Shown here in pieces: positions 6,313-13,407 of a stretch of 24,401 bases of DNA. A model generated the notes under the pieces. That model was not told where the DNA came from. It made no database searches and worked only from the letters and a program-made list of their open reading frames with translations. Source of the DNA: DATHGT01 sp035317605 (GTDB lineage: Bacteria; Methylomirabilota; Methylomirabilia; Rokubacteriales; CSP1-6). The stretch is from the NCBI GenBank assembly GCA_035317605.1, contig DATHGT010000389.1, forward strand, positions 1 through 24,401. Reading direction: 5' to 3'. How positions within the stretch are numbered: the first letter of the stretch is position 1; each line of letters opens with the position of its first letter. The position numbers and the translations under genes were made by a program.

Positions 6313-7668
6313 TCAGACCGTGAAGAGGTCGAGCAACGAGGCGATCCGCCCGCACTGCTCCAATCGCCAGAGCTGGTCGAGCGCGGCGTCGACCTGAGCC
6401 GGGCGCAGCACGTCGGCCGTCAGATCACGGAACTTGGTGACGACGTCGGCGTCGGTCATCGGGTGCTTCGCGTGGCCCTTGGGGTACTCCGCGCGCTCCA
6501 CGAGGCGATCCCCGGCGCGCGTGCGGATCTCGACCTCCGATACCAGCGCTTGCGGGAAGCGGCGCGTGAACTCGGGGTGCTCCACGACCTGGATCCGGCG
6601 CATCAACGGCCGCAGCGCGGGATCGAGGTAGCGCGCGGGCTCGAAGCTGGCGGGGCCGACGCGGCCGTCGGTGAGGGCGACGGCCAGCATGTAGGGCAGG
6701 CTGTGGTCGGCGGTCTCGCGGGTTTGCGGGTCCCACTTGGCCGGCTCGCTGCCGATCTCGCTGTGGGCCATCGCGTAGATGCGCACCTCGATGGCCTCGA
6801 TCTGCGTCACGCTGACCTTGCGACGGAGATCGAGGGCGAGGGAGACCGGCGCCTGGGCGTGGTATTCAGTCGCGAAGGACTTGAAGTTGGTGCGCTCGAT
6901 CGCGAACGGCCTGTCGTCACCGCCCAGGGCGCCCAGCTCGAAGCGGCCGGTGACCTGTTCCCACAGCCCGTGGCGGCCCTCGAAGGCGGCGGTGGGACCG
7001 GTCATGCCTTCCTGCGCGAGCTGAGCCGCGAAGAGGCCGGCCTTGGCGGCCACCGCGGTCGCGCAGCCCTTCCACATCGCGAGATCGCCTGCCCGCGTTT
7101 GCCGGGTGGCCACGTTGGCGGTGACCGCGATGGCGAGCGCGTTCGCCATCCGCTCGGGCGAGAGACCGAAGAGCAGGCCCGCGCCCGCGGCCGACGCCGG
7201 GGCCACGAACACGCCCTGGTCCCAGCCACGATCGCGCAGCGGCACGTGATCGGCGAGCGCGCCGAACACCTCGTAGCCTGCGATGGTCGCGAGCAGCAGG
7301 TCGCGCCCCGACGCGTCTCGCGATTCCGCGGCCGCGAGCAGCGCGCCCAGCATATCGCTGGGATGTCCGGACCCCGTCGTGATGTAGGTGTCGTTGGCGT
7401 CCAGGAACCGGATCATCACCGAGTTGGCGAACGCCGCCGCCTCCGGCGTCGTGGTCCGCCCGTCGCCGAGGATCCGCGCCGCCGGCGTTCCGCTCCACGC
7501 CGGCGCCACCCGCCGCGCGATGTCCGCCGGCTCGCTCCGATACCCACCCATCGCGCACCCGAGCGAGTCGATCAGATGCCGCTTGCCCTCGTGAACCGCG
7601 ACCGCGCTCAAGCCGTCGTACCGCAGCGAGCTGACGTAGCGCGCCAGCCGCTCGGTGGTGGCGTCCAT
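6313..7668 (-). CDS. MmgE/PrpD family protein (2-methylcitrate dehydratase-like)
   Basis: This 451-residue cytoplasmic protein has the usual length of the MmgE/PrpD family, whose characterised members dehydrate 2-methylcitrate or aconitate-like tricarboxylates and in some lineages decarboxylate or isomerise related acids. Recognisable segments are HLIDSLGCAMGGY, ANSVMIRFLDANDTY with the conserved Asp-rich active-site loop, GHPSDMLGALLAAAE, KGCATAVAAKAGLFAAQLAQEGMTGP, FEGRHGLWEQVTG, and ADHSLPYMLAVALTDG. The ATG overlaps the stop of the upstream dehydrogenase gene (TAATG), so translation is coupled. Its partners (dehydrogenase, CMD-like protein) do not include methylcitrate synthase, so a 2-methylcitrate cycle role is not supported by context. 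Confidence 0.9.
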   Translation of the reverse strand: MDATTERLARYVSSLRYDGLSAVAVHEGKRHLIDSLGCAMGGYRSEPADIARRVAPAWSGTPAARILGDGRTTTPEAAAFANSVMIRFLDANDTYITTGSGHPSDMLGALLAAAESRDASGRDLLLATIAGYEVFGALADHVPLRDRGWDQGVFVAPASAAGAGLLFGLSPERMANALAIAVTANVATRQTRAGDLAMWKGCATAVAAKAGLFAAQLAQEGMTGPTAAFEGRHGLWEQVTGRFELGALGGDDRPFAIERTNFKSFATEYHAQAPVSLALDLRRKVSVTQIEAIEVRIYAMAHSEIGSEPAKWDPQTRETADHSLPYMLAVALTDGRVGPASFEPARYLDPALRPLMRRIQVVEHPEFTRRFPQALVSEVEIRTRAGDRLVERAEYPKGHAKHPMTDADVVTKFRDLTADVLRPAQVDAALDQLWRLEQCGRIASLLDLFTV

Positions 7669-8657
7669 TACACCGGGCCGTTCGGGGCGACCAGGATCTT
7701 GCCGGTGCGCTCGCCGCGTTGGGCGTGAGTGAGGGCGGCCTTGATCTCCTCGATCGGGTAGACCTTCTCGACCGGGGCGGACAGCATTCCCTTCGCGACT
7801 TGCGCGCCGAGGTCGGAGTAGATCGCGCGGACCTGGGCGGGCGTGCGGGTGGCCAGCGCGCGGCCGAGGATGAAGCCGACCAGCTTCTGGCCGTTGCCGA
7901 CGAGGGAGGCGCGCGACATGACCGGATCTTCGCCGCTCATCGAGCCGTAGTTGCAGATCGCGCCACCTTCGCCGACGCAGCCCGACAGACGAGCGGTCGC
8001 GCGCCCGGACACCGCATCGAGCCCGAGTCGGATCGGCGCGCCCACGGTCTTCTCCTTGACCATCTCCGCCAGCTCGGGACCGTCGACCACGCAGGCGTCA
8101 GCGCCGAGCGCGGTCAGCTCGGCGAAGAGCGACTCCCGGCGCACCACGTTCATGGTCTTGATCCCGCGCCCCTTGGCGAGGGCAATCACCAGCCGGCCGA
8201 CCGCCGAGTTCGCGACGTTCTGGATGACCCAATCACCGGGCTTGAGATCGACGATGTCAGAGAGGAGCAGCAGCGCGGTGGCTGGGTTGATGCGCAGCAT
8301 GGCGCCCTGAAGCACGTCGACGCCGGCCGGCACCGGGATGACGTCGTCGGCCTTCACGCGGCGCTTCTGCGCCCAGTTCTCGCGCTGGAGGTTGACGACG
8401 AGGTCGCCGACCTTCGCGTGCACCACGTCGGCTCCCACCGCGGTGACGCGGCCGAGGCATTCGGCGCCCGGCGTCGCGGGCAGGGTCGGCCGGAGACGAT
8501 AGCTGCCCCGGCACATCGAGACGTCGGCGGGATTGATCGGAAACGCCAGGACCTCGAACACCACCTCGCCCGCTCCCGGCGCGCCGACGTCGGGAACGTC
8601 CGCGCAGCGCACGCCGTCTTCGGGCGGACCGTACTTTTCGAGCACCGCCTGCTTCAT
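7668..8657 (-). CDS. medium-chain dehydrogenase, 2-enoyl thioester reductase-like (MECR/ETR type)
   Basis: This 329-residue NAD(P)H-dependent enzyme of the zinc-lacking branch of the MDR superfamily has an N-terminal GroES-like domain (VLAFPINPADVSMCRGSY, TPGAECLGRVTAVG) and a Rossmann domain whose loop is NVANSAVG (147-154) instead of GxGxxG, as in mitochondrial/yeast enoyl thioester reductases. NVVRR (170-174) is the usual 2'-phosphate contact for NADPH. No catalytic or structural zinc ligands are seen. GGGAGG precedes ATG by about 7 nt. It sits 13 nt after the CMD-like gene and overlaps the MmgE gene, forming one operon. Reduction of an enoyl-CoA or related unsaturated carbonyl is the best guess. 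Confidence 0.87.
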   Translation of the reverse strand: MKQAVLEKYGPPEDGVRCADVPDVGAPGAGEVVFEVLAFPINPADVSMCRGSYRLRPTLPATPGAECLGRVTAVGADVVHAKVGDLVVNLQRENWAQKRRVKADDVIPVPAGVDVLQGAMLRINPATALLLLSDIVDLKPGDWVIQNVANSAVGRLVIALAKGRGIKTMNVVRRESLFAELTALGADACVVDGPELAEMVKEKTVGAPIRLGLDAVSGRATARLSGCVGEGGAICNYGSMSGEDPVMSRASLVGNGQKLVGFILGRALATRTPAQVRAIYSDLGAQVAKGMLSAPVEKVYPIEEIKAALTHAQRGERTGKILVAPNGPV

Positions 8658-8670
8658 CGCGCGCCTCCCA

Positions 8671-9216
8671 TCAAACCTTCAGCACTTCGGCGCCGGACGC
8701 GGCCTCGAGCTCGCAGGCGTTCACGGTCATCGAGAGCATCGCGTAGTAGCCGATGGCGCCGGTGAGCTGGATGAAGCCGTCGTCGCCGAAGCGCTGGCGG
8801 AGCGCGTTGGCGGTGGCGTCGTCGACGCGGTGACGCCGCATCAGCGTGCGCGTGAACTCCACGATCTGCGCGTCCTCCGGCGGGATGCCGCGGCTGTGGT
8901 TCTCGCGGATCGCGGTGATCGTCGACTCGGGCACGTTGAGCTTGCGCGCGCCGCCGGTCTGGGCGCCCCACACGTAGACCGCCTCCAGCTCGCGGGCGAC
9001 CGTCATGGCCGCCAGCACGCGCACGCGCATGTCGAGCGAGCCCTCGAAGCGCACGAACGCGCCGAGGTGTGCGAGGCGGCCGGCCAGCTCGGGGCAGTGC
9101 AGGAACATCGTGAACGGTCCCTGCACGGCGCCCCGGCTCTGCACGATGGAATCGAAGGTCGCCCCATCCTTGGCCGCGACCTGGTCCTTCTTGGTGATCG
9201 GAGTCAGTCTTGCCAT
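8671..9216 (-). CDS. carboxymuconolactone decarboxylase (CMD/AhpD-fold) family protein without the Cys pair
   Basis: This 181-residue all-helical CMD-fold protein reads RVRVLAAMTVARELEAVYVWGAQTGGARKLNVPESTITAIREN. In this subfamily the usual string is EYEWGAHxxxA; here the His is Gln86 while Glu78 is retained, and there is no CxxC, so AhpD-like thiol peroxidase activity is unlikely. Members of this group are often found beside catabolic dehydrogenases and their reaction is mostly unknown. Ribosome binding site GGGAGGAAA lies close upstream of ATG. It is the first intact gene of the operon running through the dehydrogenase to MmgE/PrpD. Confidence 0.85.
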   Translation of the reverse strand: MARLTPITKKDQVAAKDGATFDSIVQSRGAVQGPFTMFLHCPELAGRLAHLGAFVRFEGSLDMRVRVLAAMTVARELEAVYVWGAQTGGARKLNVPESTITAIRENHSRGIPPEDAQIVEFTRTLMRRHRVDDATANALRQRFGDDGFIQLTGAIGYYAMLSMTVNACELEAASGAEVLKV

Positions 9217-9240
9217 GGTTTCCTCCCGGGCTGGTTTCTC

Positions 9241-9821
9241 CTACTTGGCGATGAGGACTTTCTTGACCCAGCCGCCGCCCCTGCTGGTCTCTACGCTCAC
9301 GAACCCGTCCTTCTCCTTGCCCATGAAGATCAGCTCTTCGCCGCGGGCCAGCGTGCCGCCCGCGTCGTCCTGCGAGAACACGACGGCGGGCGTGAGCACG
9401 TAGTCGGCGGTCACCATCTGGCCACCGCCCATGTTGGAGTCCTGGCGCAATTCACCGGACTTGGACAGCGCGCGCTCCTGCATGAGGTTCTGCATGCCGA
9501 GCCCGCGCTCGACCACCAGGAAGCAGTTCGACTGCTGGATCATGAGACGGATGAGTCCGATCGGCGAGCCGAGCTTGTAGCGCGACAGCGAGTAGATGAT
9601 CTGGTCCTGGGGTCGACGACCGCGACGGCCCCCATGGGCTTGTCGCAGCGCTCGAGGTCCGAGGCCGCGCCCTGCGATCCGCTCGGCCCGCTCGAGCCCT
9701 GCACGGCGCTGCCGCCCTCGCCCTTTTTCATGGCGGTGATTCCCTGCGCGCGCGCGGCTGCCGCCACGCTCAGGACACCGATCACCATTCCCAGCACCAG
9801 CCCGTGACGCCATCTCGCCAT
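9241..9821 (-). pseudogene. CsgG-like exported protein with C-terminal SH3-like segment, interrupted by a frameshift at 9609-9612
   Basis: The start at 9821 has AGGAGA 7 nt upstream and encodes a signal peptide (MARWRHGLVLGMVIGVLSVA, cleavage near AAARA-Q). Frame 1 runs through a Gly/Ser-rich linker to CDKPMGAVAVVDP (residue 71). The homologous continuation QDQIIYSLSRYKLGSPIGLI, then RLMIQQSNCFLVVERG and NMGGGQMVTADYVLTP, lies in the -1 frame and ends at 9241 with GEELIFMGKEKDGFVSVETS, an SH3-like tail. Joined at the CCCC run the product would be 193 residues and read VVDPQDQ, the family sequence (CsgG/curli-assembly-like periplasmic domain). One missing C (true deletion or sequencing error) or a -1 slip explains it. 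It is shorter than true CsgG and unlikely to form a pore. Confidence 0.75.
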
Positions 9822-9857
9822 CGCCATTTCTCCTGCGTCGAGAATTCGGGTGACGCG

Positions 9858-9887
9858 ATATTGCGACGGAGCCGCCCGCAGCGTCAA
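9858..9887 (-). promoter_or_regulatory. sigma70-type promoter for the CsgG-like gene
   Basis: On the minus strand TTGACG (9887-9882) is followed after 18 nt by CAATAT (9863-9858). A start of transcription near 9851 would leave a leader of about 30 nt before the ATG at 9821. The -35 matches consensus at five of six positions and the -10 at three. Confidence 0.45.
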
Positions 9888-9891
9888 CTCA

Positions 9892-9927
9892 CATGGGCGG
9901 GCCCCGAGATGGCCCCCCAACCCCCCC
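9892..9927 (+). repeat. GC-run hairpin module, copy 1 (ATGGG...GGCCCCCCAACCCCCCC)
   Basis: ATGGGCGGGCCCCGAGATGG is followed by CCCCCCAACCCCCCC. GGGCC and GGCCC form a short stem. The same layout (ATG, G-run, small loop, C-run, A, second C-run) recurs at 16292-16326 and, on the minus strand, at 23030-22996. It lies between the divergent CsgG-like and SMP-30 genes. Confidence 0.55.
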
Positions 9928-9938
9928 AACTTGCGCGG

Positions 9939-9960
9939 CGATCGAGCGGTCGCTCGATCG
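9939..9960. promoter_or_regulatory. 22-bp perfect palindrome, candidate operator of the SMP-30 gene
   Basis: CGATCGAGCG (9939-9948), GT, CGCTCGATCG (9951-9960): ten-base arms with no mismatch and a 2-nt centre. It ends 43 nt before the -10 box at 10004 and is in the divergent region between two promoters. Size and symmetry suit a dimeric TetR-, LacI- or GntR-type repressor or activator, but no regulator gene is present in the window. Confidence 0.5.
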
Positions 9961-10003
9961 TTGAGGCCCGAGATCCCCCCCCGGCGTAGCTCTGGCGCTC
10001 CTC

Positions 10004-10009
10004 TATAAT
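10004..10009 (+). promoter_or_regulatory. consensus -10 box (TATAAT) of the SMP-30 gene
   Basis: A perfect TATAAT, rare in this GC-rich DNA, lies 20 nt before the ATG at 10030, leaving a leader of about 14 nt that contains AGGAGGAGCC. No -35 consensus is found 16-18 nt upstream, which suggests that an activator, perhaps acting at the palindrome 9939-9960, is needed. Confidence 0.6.
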
Positions 10010-10029
10010 CGCAGCGAACAGGAGGAGCC

Positions 10030-10974
10030 ATGACCGATTGGCAGCCCAGCCCGCGCTATCCCGACCCGCTCGTCCACGCCGTCGACCAGAGCTTCGCCCG
10101 CTACAAGCTCAACCTCGCCAAGATCGAGCGTCTGTTCACGGGCTGTCGCTGGTGCGAGGGGCCGGTGTGGTTCGGCGACCTGCGCTGCCTGCTCTGGAGC
10201 GACATTCCCAACAATCGCGTGCTGCGGTGGGACGAGGAGACGGGGACGACGACGGTCTTTCGCCGGCCGTCGGATTTCACCAACGGCAACACCCGCGACC
10301 GGCAGGGACGCCTGGTGAGCTGCGAGCACGGGGGCCGGCGCGTCCGCCGCACCGAGCACGACGGGATCATCACCACCCTCGCCGCCACCTTCGACGGCCG
10401 GCGCCTGAATTCGCCGAACGACGTGGTGGTCAAGTCCGACGGGTCGATCTGGTTCACCGACCCGCCGTTCGGCATCCTCGGCTACTACGAAGGCTACCGG
10501 GCGGAGCCCGAGCTGCCGGGCCACGTCTATCGCGTGGACGGTACGAGCGGGGAGCTGACCGTGGTCGCCGACGACGTCAACGGACCGAACGGGCTCGCCT
10601 TCTCGCCCGACGAGTCGACCCTCTACGTCGTCGCCTCGCGCGCCGATCCGCGGCAGATCCTCGCCTACGACGTCACGGGAGGCGGCCGGACGCTGACCAA
10701 TCGGCGCACGTTCATCGACGCGGGGCCCGGCACGCCTGACGGCTTCCGCGTCGACGTCGACGGCAACCTCTGGTGCGGCTGGGGCATGGGCCAGGAGGGA
10801 CTCGACGGCGTGTGGATCTTCAACGCGGACGGCGCCCACATCGGCCGCATCGACTTGCCCGAGCGCTGCGCCAACCTCTGCTTCGGCGGGACCTACCGGA
10901 ACCGATTGTTTATGGCCGCGAGCACGTCGCTCTACGCGCTCTACGTCAACACCCAGGGCGCGCCCGGCGGCTGA
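10030..10974 (+). CDS. SMP-30/gluconolactonase/LRE family protein
   Basis: This 314-residue six-bladed beta-propeller lactonase hydrolyses sugar acid lactones (gluconolactone-like) with one divalent metal at the propeller centre. The conserved metal ligands are visible: Glu43 in CEGPVWFGD, Asn130 in NSPNDVVVKSDGSIWFTDPPFG, Asn187 in GPNGLAFSPDESTLYV, and Asp237 in PDGFRVDVDGNLW. There is no signal peptide, so it is cytoplasmic. The start follows AGGAGGAGCC directly. It is a single-gene transcript that converges with the minus-strand gene ending at 10984, only 9 nt away. The exact lactone is unknown. Confidence 0.93.
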   Translation: MTDWQPSPRYPDPLVHAVDQSFARYKLNLAKIERLFTGCRWCEGPVWFGDLRCLLWSDIPNNRVLRWDEETGTTTVFRRPSDFTNGNTRDRQGRLVSCEHGGRRVRRTEHDGIITTLAATFDGRRLNSPNDVVVKSDGSIWFTDPPFGILGYYEGYRAEPELPGHVYRVDGTSGELTVVADDVNGPNGLAFSPDESTLYVVASRADPRQILAYDVTGGGRTLTNRRTFIDAGPGTPDGFRVDVDGNLWCGWGMGQEGLDGVWIFNADGAHIGRIDLPERCANLCFGGTYRNRLFMAASTSLYALYVNTQGAPGG

Positions 10975-10983
10975 GCGCGCGCG

Positions 10984-13344
10984 TCAGCGCGCGGGCTGGG
11001 GGAGCGGCCGGTCGCCGGAGGCGCCGAACGTGGCGGTGTGGACCTGGCCGTCGAGGGAGTGGAGCGCGAACCACTCGCCCGTCGCGTCTCGGAAGATCGC
11101 CACGTCGGCCCGGCCGTCACCGTCGAAATCACCGGGGACGGGCGTGTCACCGAACCCGCTCGCCGCTGGAGCGCCGAACGGGAACGTCTGAAAACCGCTG
11201 ACGCTGCCGAAGACGAACCACTCGGCGGTGGCTTGTCGAAAGACCACGAAGTCCGTCTTGCCGTCGCCGTCGATGTCGACGGGGACGGGGAGGTCGGCGA
11301 GGCCGCTGGCCGCCGGCGCCCCGAACACGCGGGTCTGAAAGCCTGACGCGCTGCCGAAGACGAGCCATTCGGCGGTGGCCTTGCGGAAGATGGCCAGGTC
11401 CGCCTTCCCGTCGCCGTCGAAATCGGCGGGCACGGGCGTATCGCCCAAGCCGCTGGCCGCGGGCGAGCCGAACAGGCGGGTCTGAAAGCCCGACGCGCTG
11501 CCGAAGATGAGCCATTCACCGGTGGCCTTGCGATAGATGGCCAGGTCCGCCTTGCCGTCGCCGTCGAAGTCGGCGGGCACCGGCGTATCGCCGAGGCCGA
11601 GGACCGCGGGCGCCCCGAACACGCGGGTCTGAAAGCCCGACGTGCTGCCGAAGATGAACCACTCGCCGGTGGCTTGGCGGTAGATCGCGAGATCCGTCTT
11701 GCCGTCGCCGTCGAAGTCGGCGGGCACCGGCACGTCACCCAGGCCGCTGGCCGCAGGCGAACCGAACACACGGGTCTGAAAGCCTGACGTGCTGCCGAAG
11801 ATGAACCACTCGCCGGTGGAGGGCCGATAGACGGCGCGGTCCTGTCGTCCGTCGCCGTCGAAATCGGCCGACGGACGGGGTCCCGTGGTCTTCGGCGTGA
11901 TTATGTAGATGCGGGCGTCGTAGGGGCCGAGCGTATCGCTCCACGTGGTGCCCGTCACGGGCAGGCTTCGCCCGTCCTGGGTCTCGGTGACGCTCGCGAG
12001 GACGTGTTGCCAGGTGAAGGTCACCGGCGTTGACCGGTTCGTGTAGTTGTAGGCGAAGACGTAGCCGATGCCGTTGACCAGCTTGGTCAGCGTGCGCACG
12101 TTGGCGGCGCCGTTGAGCATGCCGCCCGACTTCGACGTGTTGCCCGCCTGGAGCGCCGCCTTCTCCTCCCGGTACCATTCGATGCGCGAGAACAGCCACT
12201 CCACCTCGATGTTGTGATCGAGCTGGGCGATGCGGCCCGCCACCGGATCCGCGAACCGCGTCGAGTTGCCGACCAGCGCGGCCGGCGCGGGGTCGGCGAG
12301 GAGGGCCGCCTCCACTCCCGCCAGCTCCGTGGTCAGTGTCTTGAGGTGGCTCATGTACGCCGAGACCGTCGCGGCGTCAGATTGGCGCAGGCCGTTGACC
12401 CCGATGTCCCACCAGAAGATGCCCTGCGCGCCTTCGACGATCGCCATCACCGCGTGCGCTCGCATCTCCGCCGGCGTCGGGAGCCGCGAGTCGGTCGTGA
12501 ACTGGAAGAACTGGAGCACCGACCACACCGGGCGGCCCGCCTTGGCCACCGCCCGCAGCTTGGAGGTGAAATCGCCCACGATGAAGTGCGTGTAGCCCAC
12601 CGACGGTTCCGGTCCGTAGAGGGGATAGGGGTCCGTCCCCAACACGTCGGCCGCGTTGATCCACAGCGCCGGATTGCGGTAGCCCGCGGCCACGGTCGCC
12701 GCGAAGGTGATGCCCTGCGGGTCCCACGCCTTGAGCTGCTGGTGATGCTGCTCGGTCTCCGTGATCAGCGCGTCGTCGCACTCGTCCATGATGTAGTAGC
12801 CGGCCGCCGCCGGGTGCTGGGCGAACTGCTGCACGTAGGTCTGGCTCATGATCGAAAACGAGCCGGGGCCGAACCGCGTCCAGCTCCCGTCGGCGTGGCA
12901 GTTGCCGGTCTGCAGGTACATCAGGCCGTGGGTGTTGAGCACGTCGAGCAGGGCGTTGGTGGAATCGATCGGCATCGCGCCCAGGAAATAGTTGAGGTAG
13001 AGGTTCAGCGGAAACCCCTGGAGCCCGCGCGTTCCCGACGGCGAGAAGATCTGTTGCTCCCAGAACGCGTGGTCGGGCGAGTAGCCGCCGCCCGAATCGT
13101 AGACGCCGAGCACGAAGCGCGGCACGCCGTGCATGAGGAGGCGGCCCTTGGCGTCGAACCCGGCCCGGGTCTGGGCGTGAACGAGGGAGGCCGACGCCGC
13201 GAGGAGCAGGACGCACGTCAACACCGACGTGAGGCGCCGGCTTCCTCCCCCAATCCGACACGTCTGTGAAAACTTTTTCTCCAATGGAGAATCTTGCAAC
13301 GTGACCGGGAAACCACCGATTCGACGCGATTGGCGATTCGACAT
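10984..13344 (-). CDS. secreted TIM-barrel glycosidase-like protein with six FG-GAP/VCBS-like repeats
   Basis: The first 450 residues after the signal peptide closely follow the protein at 3464-6040: TRAGFDAKGRLLMHGVPRF, GYYIMDEC (Asp187-Glu188 counted from ATG at 13344), DVLGTDPYPLYGPEPSVGYTHF, EGAQGIFWWDIG, then SKSGGMLNGAANVRTLTKLV and GPYDARIYII. The Ig-like tail is replaced by six 49-residue repeats with DFDGDGK(A/T)DLAIYR calcium-loop motifs and GEWFIFGSTSGFQT. The hydrophobic signal core is residues 41-52 with cleavage after VHA. The start is unresolved: 13344 is the only ATG and lacks a ribosome binding site; TTG at 13284 or GTG at 13224 are possible, and comparison with the paralogue favours a start between 13284 and 13224. 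It is probably exported and surface-located. Confidence 0.82.
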   Translation of the reverse strand: MSNRQSRRIGGFPVTLQDSPLEKKFSQTCRIGGGSRRLTSVLTCVLLLAASASLVHAQTRAGFDAKGRLLMHGVPRFVLGVYDSGGGYSPDHAFWEQQIFSPSGTRGLQGFPLNLYLNYFLGAMPIDSTNALLDVLNTHGLMYLQTGNCHADGSWTRFGPGSFSIMSQTYVQQFAQHPAAAGYYIMDECDDALITETEQHHQQLKAWDPQGITFAATVAAGYRNPALWINAADVLGTDPYPLYGPEPSVGYTHFIVGDFTSKLRAVAKAGRPVWSVLQFFQFTTDSRLPTPAEMRAHAVMAIVEGAQGIFWWDIGVNGLRQSDAATVSAYMSHLKTLTTELAGVEAALLADPAPAALVGNSTRFADPVAGRIAQLDHNIEVEWLFSRIEWYREEKAALQAGNTSKSGGMLNGAANVRTLTKLVNGIGYVFAYNYTNRSTPVTFTWQHVLASVTETQDGRSLPVTGTTWSDTLGPYDARIYIITPKTTGPRPSADFDGDGRQDRAVYRPSTGEWFIFGSTSGFQTRVFGSPAASGLGDVPVPADFDGDGKTDLAIYRQATGEWFIFGSTSGFQTRVFGAPAVLGLGDTPVPADFDGDGKADLAIYRKATGEWLIFGSASGFQTRLFGSPAASGLGDTPVPADFDGDGKADLAIFRKATAEWLVFGSASGFQTRVFGAPAASGLADLPVPVDIDGDGKTDFVVFRQATAEWFVFGSVSGFQTFPFGAPAASGFGDTPVPGDFDGDGRADVAIFRDATGEWFALHSLDGQVHTATFGASGDRPLPQPAR
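10990..11866 (-). repeat. six tandem 147-bp coding repeats (FG-GAP/VCBS-like)
   Basis: The C-terminal third of the gene ending at 10984 consists of six direct repeats of 49 codons. Units 2-5 are the most alike, both in protein (GLGDTPVPADFDGDGKADLA) and in DNA (recurring GCCGTCGCCGTCGAAATCGG-type blocks), which suggests recent unequal exchange. Outer copies are more diverged: the last has lost the SGFQT segment. Each unit carries a DxDxDG calcium-binding loop. Confidence 0.85.
13261..13291 (-). promoter_or_regulatory. AT-rich 5' element shared with gene 3464-6040, with adjacent inverted repeat
   Basis: On the minus strand GGAGAAAAAGTTTTCACA is followed by GACG, matching the block at 6105-6128. 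TTCTCC-AAT-GGAGAA (13277-13291) overlaps it. If the element is regulatory as in the paralogue, then the real start codon of the gene ending at 10984 lies downstream of it. Confidence 0.5.
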
Positions 13345-13363
13345 GTGCAGCGGATTGCTCTGC

Positions 13364-13388
13364 AAAAAGATCGCCGCCCGCCGACGGC
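13364..13388 (-). terminator. rho-independent terminator of the histidine kinase gene
   Basis: On the minus strand GCCGTC (13388-13383), loop GGCG, GGCGGC (13378-13373) is followed by GATC and five T (13368-13364). It lies 20 nt beyond the kinase stop codon at 13408. The gene ending at 10984 is therefore probably transcribed from its own promoter downstream of this site. Confidence 0.65.
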
Positions 13389-13407
13389 CGAACGGTGGGC
13401 TTGCGCG

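Noticed and set aside
9540..10031. A longer CsgG-like start at 10031 covering the divergent promoter region
   Set aside because: The upstream residues have no family similarity and the signal peptide with ribosome binding site begins at 9821.
10990..11866. CRISPR-like array
   Set aside because: The repeat unit is 147 bp with no unique spacers and is in frame with a calcium-loop protein repeat, so it is a coding tandem repeat.
13261..13282. DnaA box or replication origin in the TTTTCACA-containing element
   Set aside because: The consensus TTATCCACA is not met, there is only one site per location, and no origin genes are nearby.
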